This document shows, one piece after another, positions 1-7,832 of a DNA stretch of 43,085 nt. A program made the position numbers and the translations under genes. Every line of letters begins with the position of its first letter. The stretch's first letter is position 1. The notes under the pieces were generated by a model. It did no database searches. It was not told where the DNA came from and was given only the letters and a program-made list of their open reading frames with translations. Source of the stretch: Ralstonia mannitolilytica (GTDB lineage Bacteria > Pseudomonadota > Gammaproteobacteria > Burkholderiales > Burkholderiaceae); assembly GCF_905397375.1 (NCBI RefSeq), contig NZ_CAJPVG010000020.1:1-43085 (forward strand), read 5' to 3'.

Positions 1-48
1 CTTGCGGCTCCCCAGACCCTCGGCATCACCGAACGACAGCTGCATCGC
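1..48 (+). pseudogene. possible C-terminal scrap of a Fis-type HTH (sigma-54 activator) gene
   Basis: The first 16 codons in frame 1 read LAAPQTLGITERQLHR, which resembles the C-terminal Fis-type helix-turn-helix of NtrC/NifA-class activators (pattern AA..LGITERQL). After that the frame continues into sequence with no family resemblance, overlapping the end of the leftward gene at 60. If the resemblance is real, this is the 3' end of a chromosomal regulator cut by the defence island, and the island's left edge lies near base 49. The stretch is short and runs off the window, so this is only a suggestion. Confidence 0.25.
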
Positions 49-59
49 ACTCACCCCGA

Positions 60-767
60 TCACGGTGAGGCATTGTCGCGCAATCGGGCGGAGTTGTTCA
101 GACCTTCCCTAACCAGCCCTGAGAACGCTTTGACGATCCTCCTCTTGTGGTTGCTGCTGGCGATGCGCTCAAAGTGGTTCGGAAACAGCAGGTAGAGCAG
201 CATATGCCGAAGCTGCTTGGACTCCGCATCCTCAATGCTGTCGACAAACTCCTGGAAGAGCCAGGGGTCTGCCGCGATCACCGCCTGCCGGTCTGGCGGC
301 AACTTCTTCCACGCGATGGCAACATCGATCAGGAACGCGATCTCGAATGGTCGACGGGTGTTGTAGCCCTGACCGCCACTACCGATCCCATTCGAGAAGG
401 CGGCGGAGACCGGATGTGACTCCGGCAAGCTGTCGCCCGCCCATCCAAGGACCTCGTTGACGACCTGGCGCTTTCGTGCGCCGCCGACGTTCGAAGGAAA
501 CAGGAAGTAGACACAGAGGATCTCCGCCGCCAGCCGAATCACGTCCTGCCCCGCCTGGCCGATTTGATCCTTGAACTTGACGATGAAGGAGCGGTCGCCA
601 TCGTCCGGAGTGGCGACGAAGGCCTCATGAATGCGGTCCAGAATTTCTGGACGCCAGACAGACGCGCCGTCGAAAAGCAGGGAGCCGTCACGCAGGAGGC
701 AGTTGGCGCGGAACGCATCCGCCACAGGAAAGATCTTGCTGGTGTCGTGTTCTGTGTAGCGGGCCAA
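60..767 (-). pseudogene. truncated McrB-like protein, N-terminal region only
   Basis: This 235-residue product resembles the N-terminal region of long McrB-family AAA+ restriction proteins. The recognisable blocks are AAEILCVYFLFPSN near residue 80, GYNTRRPFEIAFLIDVAIAWK near 135, and LRHMLLYLLFPNHFERI followed by HKRRIVKAF near 185-215. In the family these blocks precede the P-loop GTPase/ATPase domain. Here the protein ends about 20 residues later (SARLRDNASP) without any Walker motif, so the motor is missing. It lies 72 bp downstream of the HNH gene on the same strand and was probably its operon partner. The last 15-20 residues may be junction-derived sequence. The resemblance is by motif and could not be tested by alignment; the N-terminal fragment could in principle still be expressed and bind DNA. 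Confidence 0.55.
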
Positions 768-839
768 TGTCGTAACCCCCCCTTAAGCGGACAGGTCAAG
801 AGTTGAACTTCTGGCCTGACCGCTCTCCCGGGAAACAAT

Positions 840-1898
840 TCATATGCCGGCAAGACGCCGGTGCTCTTGAAGCGCCGCGCGGCTGGGAAACGCGAGACGA
901 CGCCCTAAGTTGAGACTCTGTCCTCTAAGCGTCTCATATTCGGTCCCATTGAGATCACTGGATACCACGATAGCCAAGGTTTCATGATCGACAGCTAGAA
1001 GACCAAGATCGAATAGCGTGTGCAAGTCAGCCCGAAGCAATAGCCCATTGGCTAAGTGGTTCGTGCCGGGCCCCTGATAAGGAACGATGTGGGCAGCTTC
1101 GAGGGCAGGCACGACAGTACAACCCGACATAGCACAACACCCATACGCTCTCAGTAACTGGTTTCGAAACTGTGCTTGACCCCGTCGAATTGCAATCTCG
1201 CGCGCAACCCGTTCGCGCCCATCTGCTATCGACGCTGGATCGAATGTCGTCGGCAATTCGACATCCACGGCGTCAACCGGAGCGGCCCCCTCCACCTCCG
1301 CTTCTGCGACAAGGTCAAGCATCGAGCGTCCCGTCGTCTGTTGAACAACAGGAGGGGGCGCACTCGGGTGATAGGTCGCCTTGTAGTTGTTGAGGTAGTC
1401 GAGGAAGCGTTGCGGTCTCATGGCGACCACATACTCGCCGTGCTGATTGCGGCCGACTGCAATCCCGTTGGCGAGAGCCTCATCAAGAAGCGCTTGACGG
1501 AATTGCTGGCTGTCTGATGCTCGGGCACTAGACGCACCGGCGGCCAACTTGCTATCGACCTTCTCGGTGACCCGGCGTGAAACGCCATATGGATTGAATG
1601 CAACGATTATTGGCTCTGGCGTGTATTCGTCGCACCAGCCTAGAACCACTGTCTCGGGGTCATCCGATGCATGAATCGTTTGGGTGCCGCTAGCGATTGC
1701 CTGAATACGGCGTTCGTCTGCTGGGCGGACAATTCCGGTTGCCCGACCGTTATCAGTAACCTGCCATGCATAGAGCTTCAACGGTCGAGGGTAGTTATCG
1801 ACGCTGCCGATGCAGCCTTGATAGGTGCTTCGGCTGTCTAACCGAATCGGTACTCCTGCCGCCTGCAAAGCAGCAAGGATTTGCGGGATTGCGGTCAT
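840..1898 (-). CDS. HNH restriction endonuclease-like protein
   Basis: This 352-residue protein has a C-terminal HNH nuclease domain at roughly residues 240-305. A zinc-type pair (CCAMSGC) is followed by EAAHIVPYQG, where the histidine before IVPY is the HNH metal ligand or catalytic position. Next come NHLANGLLLRADLH and TLFDLGLLAVD, the asparagine and second histidine of the PF13391-type HNH seen in many restriction enzymes. The first 230 residues match no family I recognise and may read the DNA target. It is divergent from the McrB-like/nuclease operon and upstream of the truncated McrB-like fragment. A role in restriction is inferred from the domain and neighbours. The substrate is unknown; it could cut modified DNA or be the nuclease matching the methylase at 6445-7725. 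Confidence 0.7.
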   Translation of the reverse strand: MTAIPQILAALQAAGVPIRLDSRSTYQGCIGSVDNYPRPLKLYAWQVTDNGRATGIVRPADERRIQAIASGTQTIHASDDPETVVLGWCDEYTPEPIIVAFNPYGVSRRVTEKVDSKLAAGASSARASDSQQFRQALLDEALANGIAVGRNQHGEYVVAMRPQRFLDYLNNYKATYHPSAPPPVVQQTTGRSMLDLVAEAEVEGAAPVDAVDVELPTTFDPASIADGRERVAREIAIRRGQAQFRNQLLRAYGCCAMSGCTVVPALEAAHIVPYQGPGTNHLANGLLLRADLHTLFDLGLLAVDHETLAIVVSSDLNGTEYETLRGQSLNLGRRLAFPSRAALQEHRRLAGI

Positions 1899-1920
1899 GC
1901 AAGCTGTTCATCCAAGTGAC

Positions 1921-1944
1921 AACAAGCTTATATTCTAGATTGTT
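1921..1944. promoter_or_regulatory. inverted repeat upstream of the HNH gene, possible operator
   Basis: AACAAGCT (1921-1928) and AGATTGTT (1937-1944) form an 8-bp inverted repeat with one mismatch around an AT-rich centre. It lies 23 bp upstream of the HNH start codon, in a locally AT-rich patch that could hold the -10 of the leftward promoter (TATAAG on the minus strand). The position suits autoregulation of a divergent restriction locus. No regulator is identified and the match could be chance. Confidence 0.3.
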
Positions 1945-1980
1945 GCCACCATAGATTCACCCTTCCACGCCCCTCGCCTG

Positions 1981-2068
1981 GTGGGGCTGATCTCCGCCCC
2001 CAACCGGCTGCATGAGGCCCCCGAAGTCGACCAGGTCTGGGAGATCACGCAGCGGCCAAGAACGATGC
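1981..2068. other. intergenic stretch left of the IS insertion, no gene called
   Basis: Between the HNH gene start and the IS, the + strand holds a short open stretch (GLISAPNRLHEAPEVDQVWE...) that looks protein-like in composition but has no convincing start site or family. Joining the two IS flanks removes 1472 bp and leaves about 250 bp between the divergent HNH and AAA+ genes. I treat this as promoter and 5' region. Confidence 0.3.
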
Positions 2069-2076
2069 GTCCGCCG
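2069..2076. repeat. 8-bp target-site duplication, left copy
   Basis: GTCCGCCG directly abuts the left inverted repeat of the ISL3 element and is repeated exactly at 3541-3548 on the other side. Eight base pairs is the usual duplication length for ISL3 elements. Confidence 0.9.
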
Positions 2077-3540
2077 GGCTCTTCGTCATTTCGTGTGGAA
2101 CCCAACAGTCACAATGACTCCTGGTCGTCGAGCCCGGTGGGCATGTGTGCAGGCCGCTGGCCGGCCTGTGCACATGTCCACGAGGCGTGTTTGATCAGGA
2201 GGATGAGTCCATGGGCATTGCCGTAGAAGCTCTGTTCACCAGCGCGCTGGGCTTGCAGCCGCCGTGGGTCGTCGATGACGTCAGGCTCGACACCGCCAAG
2301 CGGCGTATCGACTTCGAGATCGGCTGCCACACCAGCAGGCTCGCCTGCCCGGCATGCGGTGCGGCCACGCAACCGGTGCACGACCGGCTGCGCCGATCCT
2401 GGCGGCACCTGGACTTCTTCCAGTTCGAGGCCTGGCTGCACTGCGACGTGCCGCGCGTGGCCTGCGGTGCCTGCGGCAAGACCACGCAGGTGGCCGTGCC
2501 CTGGGCGCGTCCGGGCTCGGGCTTCACCGCGGCGTTCGAAGCGCTGGCGCTGACCTTGTGCCTGGACCTGCCGGTGCGCCAGGCCGCCGAGTTGCTGCGC
2601 TGCAAGGACAAGCGGCTGTGGCGGCGCATCGAGTTCTACGTCGCGCAGGCGCGTGCGCTGGAAGACTTCTCCGGCGTGCGCACGGTGGGCATCGACGAGA
2701 CCAGCCTGCGGCGCGGGCAGCACTACATCACCGTCGTGCACGACCTGGATCGCAAGCGGCTGCTGTTCGCCACCGAGGGGCGCGAGCACCGCACGGTGGT
2801 GGAGTTCGCCGAGGATCTGAGGGCCCATGGCGGCGATCCCGCCCAGGTGCGGCACGTGTGCATGGACATGAGCGCAGCCTACGCCAAGGGCGTGGCGCTG
2901 GCGTTGCCCGAGGCGCAGATCAGCTACGACCGCTTTCACGTCGTCTCGATGGCCATCGATGCGATGGACCAGGTGCGCCGCGCGGAGATGGCCACCGACG
3001 CGCAGGCGGTGCGAGCCGCGCTGGGCACTGGCCAGCGTAAGACGCTCAGGCAGCTGCTGTGGGGCATGCGGCGCAACCCCAGCAGCTGGAGCGCCCGCCA
3101 GATCCAGGCGATGCACTGGCTGCAGCGCTCGACGCTCAAGAGCGCGCGGGCGTGGCGGCTGAAGATGGCGCTGCGCGAGGTGTACGCGCGGGCCACAGCG
3201 CACAACAGCATCGAACAGGCCGCTTCCGATCTGGGGGGCTGGCTGAGCTGGGCGCGGCGCTGCCGGCTCGAGCCGTTCAAGAAGCTGGCGGCCACGCTCA
3301 AGGAGCGGTTCGACGCGGTGGTGCGCGGCATGGTCGATCACCGCAGCAACGCTTTCGTCGAGGCGATGAACGGGCTGCTGCAGCAGGCCAAGCGCGCCGC
3401 GCGCGGCTTCAGGACGAGCCAGAACTTCATCGCCATCGCCTACCTGCGCATGTCCAAGCTCAAGCACCTGCCGGCCAGTCCGTTCGCGCCAGCCATGCCG
3501 ACATGACGCGAAGCGTTTCCACACAAAACGGCATAGAGCC
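2077..3540 (+). mobile_element. ISL3-family insertion sequence, complete
   Basis: A 1464-bp element with 24-bp terminal inverted repeats at 2077-2100 and 3517-3540. Both ends begin GGCTCT and both finish TGTGGAA, with four or five internal mismatches. Perfect 8-bp target duplications flank it. It carries one intact transposase gene. An imperfect hairpin of about 35 bp at 2148-2182, just before the transposase, could limit read-through or translation from outside. The intact duplications and intact gene indicate a recent insertion. It lies between the divergent HNH and AAA+ genes and interrupts neither. Confidence 0.95.
2211..3506 (+). CDS. tnpA: ISL3-family transposase
   Basis: This 431-residue DDE transposase moves the surrounding element. 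The start at 2211 is preceded by CAGGAGG at a good distance; an in-frame ATG at 2145 would add 22 unconserved residues and overlap the upstream hairpin. The N-terminal zinc-binding part has CPACGAAT near residue 43 and CGACGK near 84, as expected for the ISL3 zinc finger. Next comes an HTH-like region (LDLPVRQAAELLRCKDKRLW). The catalytic acids are visible: D in VGIDETSLRRG, D in CMDMSAAY, and E in SNAFVEAMNGLLQQAKR. The length and order of parts match the family and no stop or frameshift is seen, so the gene should be functional. Confidence 0.95.
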   Translation: MGIAVEALFTSALGLQPPWVVDDVRLDTAKRRIDFEIGCHTSRLACPACGAATQPVHDRLRRSWRHLDFFQFEAWLHCDVPRVACGACGKTTQVAVPWARPGSGFTAAFEALALTLCLDLPVRQAAELLRCKDKRLWRRIEFYVAQARALEDFSGVRTVGIDETSLRRGQHYITVVHDLDRKRLLFATEGREHRTVVEFAEDLRAHGGDPAQVRHVCMDMSAAYAKGVALALPEAQISYDRFHVVSMAIDAMDQVRRAEMATDAQAVRAALGTGQRKTLRQLLWGMRRNPSSWSARQIQAMHWLQRSTLKSARAWRLKMALREVYARATAHNSIEQAASDLGGWLSWARRCRLEPFKKLAATLKERFDAVVRGMVDHRSNAFVEAMNGLLQQAKRAARGFRTSQNFIAIAYLRMSKLKHLPASPFAPAMPT

Positions 3541-3548
3541 GTCCGCCG
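3541..3548. repeat. 8-bp target-site duplication, right copy
   Basis: GTCCGCCG immediately follows the right inverted repeat of the IS and matches 2069-2076 exactly. Confidence 0.9.
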
Positions 3549-3560
3549 CCCGTTGCGTTG

Positions 3561-3590
3561 TTGACCGAAATCACCTGCGCCCAGGACAAT
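3561..3590 (+). promoter_or_regulatory. possible sigma-70 promoter for the AAA+/nuclease operon
   Basis: TTGACC (3561-3566) and GACAAT (3585-3590) are separated by 18 bp and lie 30 bp upstream of the AAA+ start codon. The -35 matches the consensus at 5 of 6 positions and the -10 at 4 of 6. The site lies 20 bp beyond the IS, so the insertion should have left it intact while removing any upstream operator. Confidence 0.35.
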
Positions 3591-3619
3591 AATCGTCTTG
3601 ACACGAGAAGAGCAACCTG

Positions 3620-5308
3620 ATGGCTACTCCGCTACCTACTCAAGACATCCTCGGCGTCTTTAAAGCGCTCAAGGATGATATTCAGACGACGCTGCTTACG
3701 CCCCGCGGCCTTTCCATCAAGAGTTGTGGCACCAAGGCGCTGGCCCTGGGCGAGCCGACGAGCCAGACAACGGGGTTTTGGAGCAACCCGCAGGCTGTTA
3801 CTAGCAAGCCTCCTCGGTGGATCGTTCAAGTCGAGGAGCAAGGAGATGGAACGTTTGCATCGAGGTTTGCAACTGATGCGACAGGTAATCCCTTTCCGAT
3901 GGCCAAGACGATCGGCTACATCAACAATAGGGACGGTTCGTGCGCGGTGTGCGCGTTTCGCGTGCTGCCCGCACTCAAGTCTGCGGGGTCAGGAAGCTGG
4001 CAGTTTCCGCAAGGTTGGGAGTACCTTTTCGTCATTGCTTTCGCGCGACCACTTCCTGCCGGTACTTCCGGCGATGCGCTCAGCGACTTCAATCCGGCTG
4101 CGAGCACGATCGACTTCGGCGGCGGCGCAGCCAAGCGCAACTACCCCATCGCATTTCGGGCGCTTGTAATGGTACCCGGAGCAACTGCAGCCGTTGGCAG
4201 CGCGACCTATGACGTTGTCGGTCAATCAATCGCCGGTCTTGCTGGTGCCGATCTCTACGATGGCACGCAAGACGCTGAGAGAGACCGCCTCGTCGCCAAC
4301 CTTTCGGCTGTGTTTGCCGCAGCGCCGTTGACGGGGCCGTTTTCTCTTCCCGAAGACACGTCTCTCGTCGGCATTGATTCGTCCATCTACCGGCAGATTG
4401 AGGCGGCCGTCAACTCCGGAAAGCGCCACATCATCTTCTATGGACCGCCAGGTACCGGCAAGACGACCCTGGCCGAGTACTTGGCTCGTGAGCTTTCCGA
4501 GCGCGACGACGGTGACGGCTCCTACCTAATGCTTACCGCATCCTCAGCATGGAGCGTGCAAGATCTTGTGGGTGGCTACCAGCCGTTAGGCGGAGGGGCA
4601 ATCGGCTTCATCCCCGGCGCGATGCTGAGGAACTTCGACAAGCCCACCATCATCGATGAACTCAACCGCTGCCCGATTGACAAGGTTCTGGGTCCACTCT
4701 TCTCGATTCTCTCTGGGCAGTCGTCGGTGTTGCCATGTCGAGCGGACGCAGCAGATCCGACAAGTCCCTTTCACGTCGTCTTGCCTGAACCGCGCTCCGA
4801 CATGGCACCGCACGAGCATGCCCCCGAACCGGCTTGGCGCCTGATCTGCACGCTCAACACCTACGACAAGACGCAACTGGGCCAGATCTCCTATGCGTTG
4901 AGCCGTCGCTTCGCGTGGATTAAGGTTGGAGCGCCGTCGGACCTTGAGGCTTTCACGGTAGAGATGTCTCGCCGACTGGGCCTTACCGTTCCCGACCCGA
5001 TACCTGCGAATCCGGTTGCGGCAATGTGGCGGGCGGTCAACACCGCGCGCGAAATTGGCGGCGCGCCAATCGTAGATTTCTTGAAGACCCTGCGGGCCCT
5101 CGATCATGGAGTTGACGCGTTCGCCCCGCCGGCTGGCGCGGCCGCGGACGCATTTCTCTCCGCGTTCCGCATGTGTATCTTGCCGCTCATGGACGGGCTG
5201 TCCCCACGAGAGGCATCTGATTTGGCAGTCAGCGTCGCAACGGCTTGGGCTCTCGACGCTTCAAGAGCGGATCGACTGAGTATGGACTGCAGGGAGTTCT
5301 CTGCGTGA
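3620..5308 (+). CDS. McrB-like AAA+ NTPase of a restriction system
   Basis: This 562-residue protein is the likely motor subunit of a two-part nuclease. Residues 1-210 are a domain I do not recognise, in the position of the DNA-recognition domain in McrB relatives. The AAA+ core follows: Walker A GPPGTGKTTLA (275-285), Walker B PTIIDELNRCPID near 345, and the sensor region CTLNTYDKTQLGQ near 412 followed by ALSRRFAWIKV. The Walker B and sensor segments have the McrB pattern (DE.NR, then NT.D and AL.RRF). Whether it uses GTP or ATP cannot be read from sequence. The downstream nuclease gene starts inside its stop codon (GTGA overlap), so the two are translationally coupled, as in mcrBC, LlaJI and BsuMI loci. 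Base composition is less GC-rich than the prophage, suggesting separate acquisition. Confidence 0.8.
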   Translation: MATPLPTQDILGVFKALKDDIQTTLLTPRGLSIKSCGTKALALGEPTSQTTGFWSNPQAVTSKPPRWIVQVEEQGDGTFASRFATDATGNPFPMAKTIGYINNRDGSCAVCAFRVLPALKSAGSGSWQFPQGWEYLFVIAFARPLPAGTSGDALSDFNPAASTIDFGGGAAKRNYPIAFRALVMVPGATAAVGSATYDVVGQSIAGLAGADLYDGTQDAERDRLVANLSAVFAAAPLTGPFSLPEDTSLVGIDSSIYRQIEAAVNSGKRHIIFYGPPGTGKTTLAEYLARELSERDDGDGSYLMLTASSAWSVQDLVGGYQPLGGGAIGFIPGAMLRNFDKPTIIDELNRCPIDKVLGPLFSILSGQSSVLPCRADAADPTSPFHVVLPEPRSDMAPHEHAPEPAWRLICTLNTYDKTQLGQISYALSRRFAWIKVGAPSDLEAFTVEMSRRLGLTVPDPIPANPVAAMWRAVNTAREIGGAPIVDFLKTLRALDHGVDAFAPPAGAAADAFLSAFRMCILPLMDGLSPREASDLAVSVATAWALDASRADRLSMDCREFSA

Positions 5309-6534
5309 CGCAACAGGAGCCGGCACTTGAGGCAACGTGCCTTCGAGGCCTCCTTCGATATCTCGGCTCCGGCCCCCGATCACAGTATCGTGGGCCTGTT
5401 ACCGACTTGACTCGAGATGACGTCGACGCGCTCTTGATGTGGTGGGCGCTGTCAAAACCAGTGGGTGCGCTGGCCTCCAGATGCGCCAGCAGACCTCGTG
5501 AGATTTCGCCGTCGTTCGAAGAGTTCCGAAGGGAAGTATCCGGCGAACTGCCTGGACCACCAGATGCGGCTGCGTCCGCACTGCTGCAAGCAGTCACATG
5601 TGATTCGGCCGCATTCATCGTCAATGAAGCGTCCGGGACTTGGCTGTCGGGACCGAATCGTGTGCTTGCCAAGACACTGGACAGTGCGCGAACGGCACTT
5701 CGGTCTGCGGCTCTTCATGCCCGAGGCGGGCTGTTTGAAGGACCGGCTCAAGAGCGGCTGAGCGTAATCGATGACGCACTACGGACAGCACCGCTTCGAG
5801 AGATCTTGAATTCGCCTGCGGGTCGCGCGAGGCTTAACGCTCACGACCGAAGGCAAGCCGCGAAAGCACGCGCACCTCTGTACCGCCTGGCATGGGACTG
5901 TGCTTCCACCGCGACGGCCATCGAGAACCTGGAGCCCGAAGCAATAGCAGCGCTACTCCAGTGTGAGTTGCTCCCGAGGTTGGAAACATGGCGCCTGTTC
6001 GAATTGGCTTGCCTGCTCGATGTGGCTGCCGCATTGTCGGCCGTTACCGGCGACTCCTGCCGACTCGATATGTCGTTCGCCACGACTCGACCTGCTGCGC
6101 GTATTGGAAACCTTCAAGTATGGTGGCAACGCGCGATTGCGGCGCGCTCACGCCCATATCTTGATGAAGGGGAGCGCAAGGCGGCGGATCTCGCAAGTTC
6201 ACTCGGGGTCAATGCCGGTACCGCGCGCGCCGACCTTACGGTCGAACGAGACGGGCGCGTCCTCGGCATTGTCGAGTGCAAGTGGTTTGGCAACGAGGCG
6301 TCAGCGCCCGGAGCGATTCTGGAAGCATGTGGGCAGATCGTTGGCTATGCCCGCGACGCGGCCTGGCGCCAACACGAAAGTGCCGACGACCTTTTGACGC
6401 GAAGCGTGATCGCTCTGGCGCGCCGCGGCCCTGCTCCCTTGCGACTAGGCCACGGTCCGATCGGCTGTGTTGGTCTTGACGACCTTGGTGGAGACGCGCT
6501 TTACCCTTGGGCCAGCCTGATCGCCGCTGCTTGA
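5305..6534 (+). CDS. PD-(D/E)XK nuclease partner of the McrB-like motor
   Basis: This 409-residue protein starts at a GTG inside the stop codon of the AAA+ gene. Its last third carries a PD-(D/E)XK core: D310 in ARADLTVERDG, then E324-C-K326 in GIVECKWFGNEA, with a helix (LEACGQIVGYARDA) after it, typical of the fold. The first 290 residues are helical with no family I recognise and may dock onto the AAA+ ring, as the N-terminal part of McrC does. Role by analogy: the motor binds modified or specific DNA, translocates and activates this subunit to cut. The last 90 bp overlap the convergent methyltransferase gene. Sequence similarity to McrC itself is not evident by eye, so the McrC-like label rests on position and the nuclease motif. 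Confidence 0.7.
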   Translation: MTQQEPALEATCLRGLLRYLGSGPRSQYRGPVTDLTRDDVDALLMWWALSKPVGALASRCASRPREISPSFEEFRREVSGELPGPPDAAASALLQAVTCDSAAFIVNEASGTWLSGPNRVLAKTLDSARTALRSAALHARGGLFEGPAQERLSVIDDALRTAPLREILNSPAGRARLNAHDRRQAAKARAPLYRLAWDCASTATAIENLEPEAIAALLQCELLPRLETWRLFELACLLDVAAALSAVTGDSCRLDMSFATTRPAARIGNLQVWWQRAIAARSRPYLDEGERKAADLASSLGVNAGTARADLTVERDGRVLGIVECKWFGNEASAPGAILEACGQIVGYARDAAWRQHESADDLLTRSVIALARRGPAPLRLGHGPIGCVGLDDLGGDALYPWASLIAAA

Positions 6535-7725
6535 ATGGTCTCGCTGCTGCGACCTTGCGGCACCACCGTCAGCCACGAGCGGGACCTCGCGCTCATCAAC
6601 CGCAGCCGCACACGGTGTGTGGATGACGTAAGACGATGGCTTACCAGCACTCAGGCAATCTTGCGTGCCCTGGAATCTGGACATTGCCCCTTCGAGGTAG
6701 GCTGCATTCATTTCGACGCAAGCCCATCGGCGGCCTAGCGCTTCTGCCACCGCCCCGGTGACGCAAGATCCTCCGAAGGGATCAAGAACAAAGTCACCCG
6801 GATCGGTCGTCATTCTGATGAAGTACTCGGGCAACGCTGCCGGAAACCTCGCAGGGTGAATGTCTAGACCCTTATCTCTGCAGTACTCCTGATACGCGCC
6901 TGTCGATTCGGTGTTTGCGATTGCCAGCAAATTTGGGGGAACCGAGCCTCCGTTATCCTTTCCGAACTTCTCCGAAATCACGTGCCCGGATGGACGTGTC
7001 TTGGCTTGATAGCCGTTCTTGATGAGCGACTTCATTGACTCGCTGTACGGCGCGAGAACTCGTCGGTTGCTGGCTTTAGGAAATGGGGTCTTGGAGAGCC
7101 ACCAGACGCAGTTCACTGCGTCTTTCGGCCGAACGCGGCGGACGTTGACCCACTCGGCGGGCGTTGGAAGTTTGGCCGGGTTCCACCAATAGTGCTCCAG
7201 GGCAAGGTGAAAGCCGTATTCCTCGCAGAGCATGATCAAGAGTTCGAAGTGGTACAGGGAGCGTGTCGGCGTTCCCGGCTTCCAAGCCCCGCCGATGTCG
7301 ATGACGAGACTCCCGTCATCCCGAAGAATCTTCCTGAAGCCCTCCGCGAAAGGTCGAAACCAGTCGCAGTAGGCGTGAGCGTCCTCATTCCCGTACGATT
7401 TTTTACGGACCAAGCCGAATGGAGGCGAGGTCATGATCAGATTGACGCTATTGGGTTCCCTTCGCTCCATCCAATCCAGCGAGTCACCGTTCCACATGCT
7501 TCCCAATGCGGTGCGGTGGTATTCGGTCAGTGGACGGGGAATACGCTTCACTTGCGCCTTTGGAGTTGCAGACTGGATGTCTGCACGTGCAAGTGCCCGC
7601 AGGTAGTCACTGATGGTCTTGTATCCCAGGGTCTTCACCCGTTCTTCTAGCGCCGCCTTCTCTGCAGCGCTCATACGTATCGACGTGGTCGTTTCTCTGG
7701 GTTCTGACACAGTTGGTCGAGCCAT
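6445..7725 (-). CDS. beta-class DNA methyltransferase, M.PvuII-like (N4-cytosine)
   Basis: This 426-residue AdoMet-dependent methyltransferase has motif IV before motif I (beta order): TSPPF at 99-103 and LDPFGGS near 315. The SPPF variant and the block LPTPAEWVNVRRVRPKDAVN followed by CVWWLSKTPFPKA strongly resemble M.PvuII, which makes N4-methylcytosine in CAGCTG. That specificity is suggestive only. Residues 12-50 (TTTSIRMSAAEKAALEERVK...) look like a ribbon-helix-helix or similar small DNA-binding element fused ahead of the enzyme. The last 80 residues are low-complexity and overlap the end of the nuclease gene. It is convergent with the nuclease and could protect host DNA from it or from the HNH enzyme. 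A GGAG ribosome site precedes the ATG. Confidence 0.85.
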   Translation of the reverse strand: MARPTVSEPRETTTSIRMSAAEKAALEERVKTLGYKTISDYLRALARADIQSATPKAQVKRIPRPLTEYHRTALGSMWNGDSLDWMERREPNSVNLIMTSPPFGLVRKKSYGNEDAHAYCDWFRPFAEGFRKILRDDGSLVIDIGGAWKPGTPTRSLYHFELLIMLCEEYGFHLALEHYWWNPAKLPTPAEWVNVRRVRPKDAVNCVWWLSKTPFPKASNRRVLAPYSESMKSLIKNGYQAKTRPSGHVISEKFGKDNGGSVPPNLLAIANTESTGAYQEYCRDKGLDIHPARFPAALPEYFIRMTTDPGDFVLDPFGGSCVTGAVAEALGRRWACVEMNAAYLEGAMSRFQGTQDCLSAGKPSSYVIHTPCAAAVDEREVPLVADGGAARSQQRDHSSSGDQAGPRVKRVSTKVVKTNTADRTVA

Positions 7726-7832
7726 TCCTGACTCCTCGCGTTAATGTTGTTCAGCCAGGCCGACGTAACACGAAACCCAGCCTTGTTTTCGCATTACATT
7801 ATGCCTCGGCGCTCGGAGAAACGCAACGCCAA

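Noticed and set aside
3598..3603. Perfect TTGACA as a -35 box
   Set aside because: It lies 17 bp before the AAA+ start codon, so the matching -10 would fall at or inside the gene.
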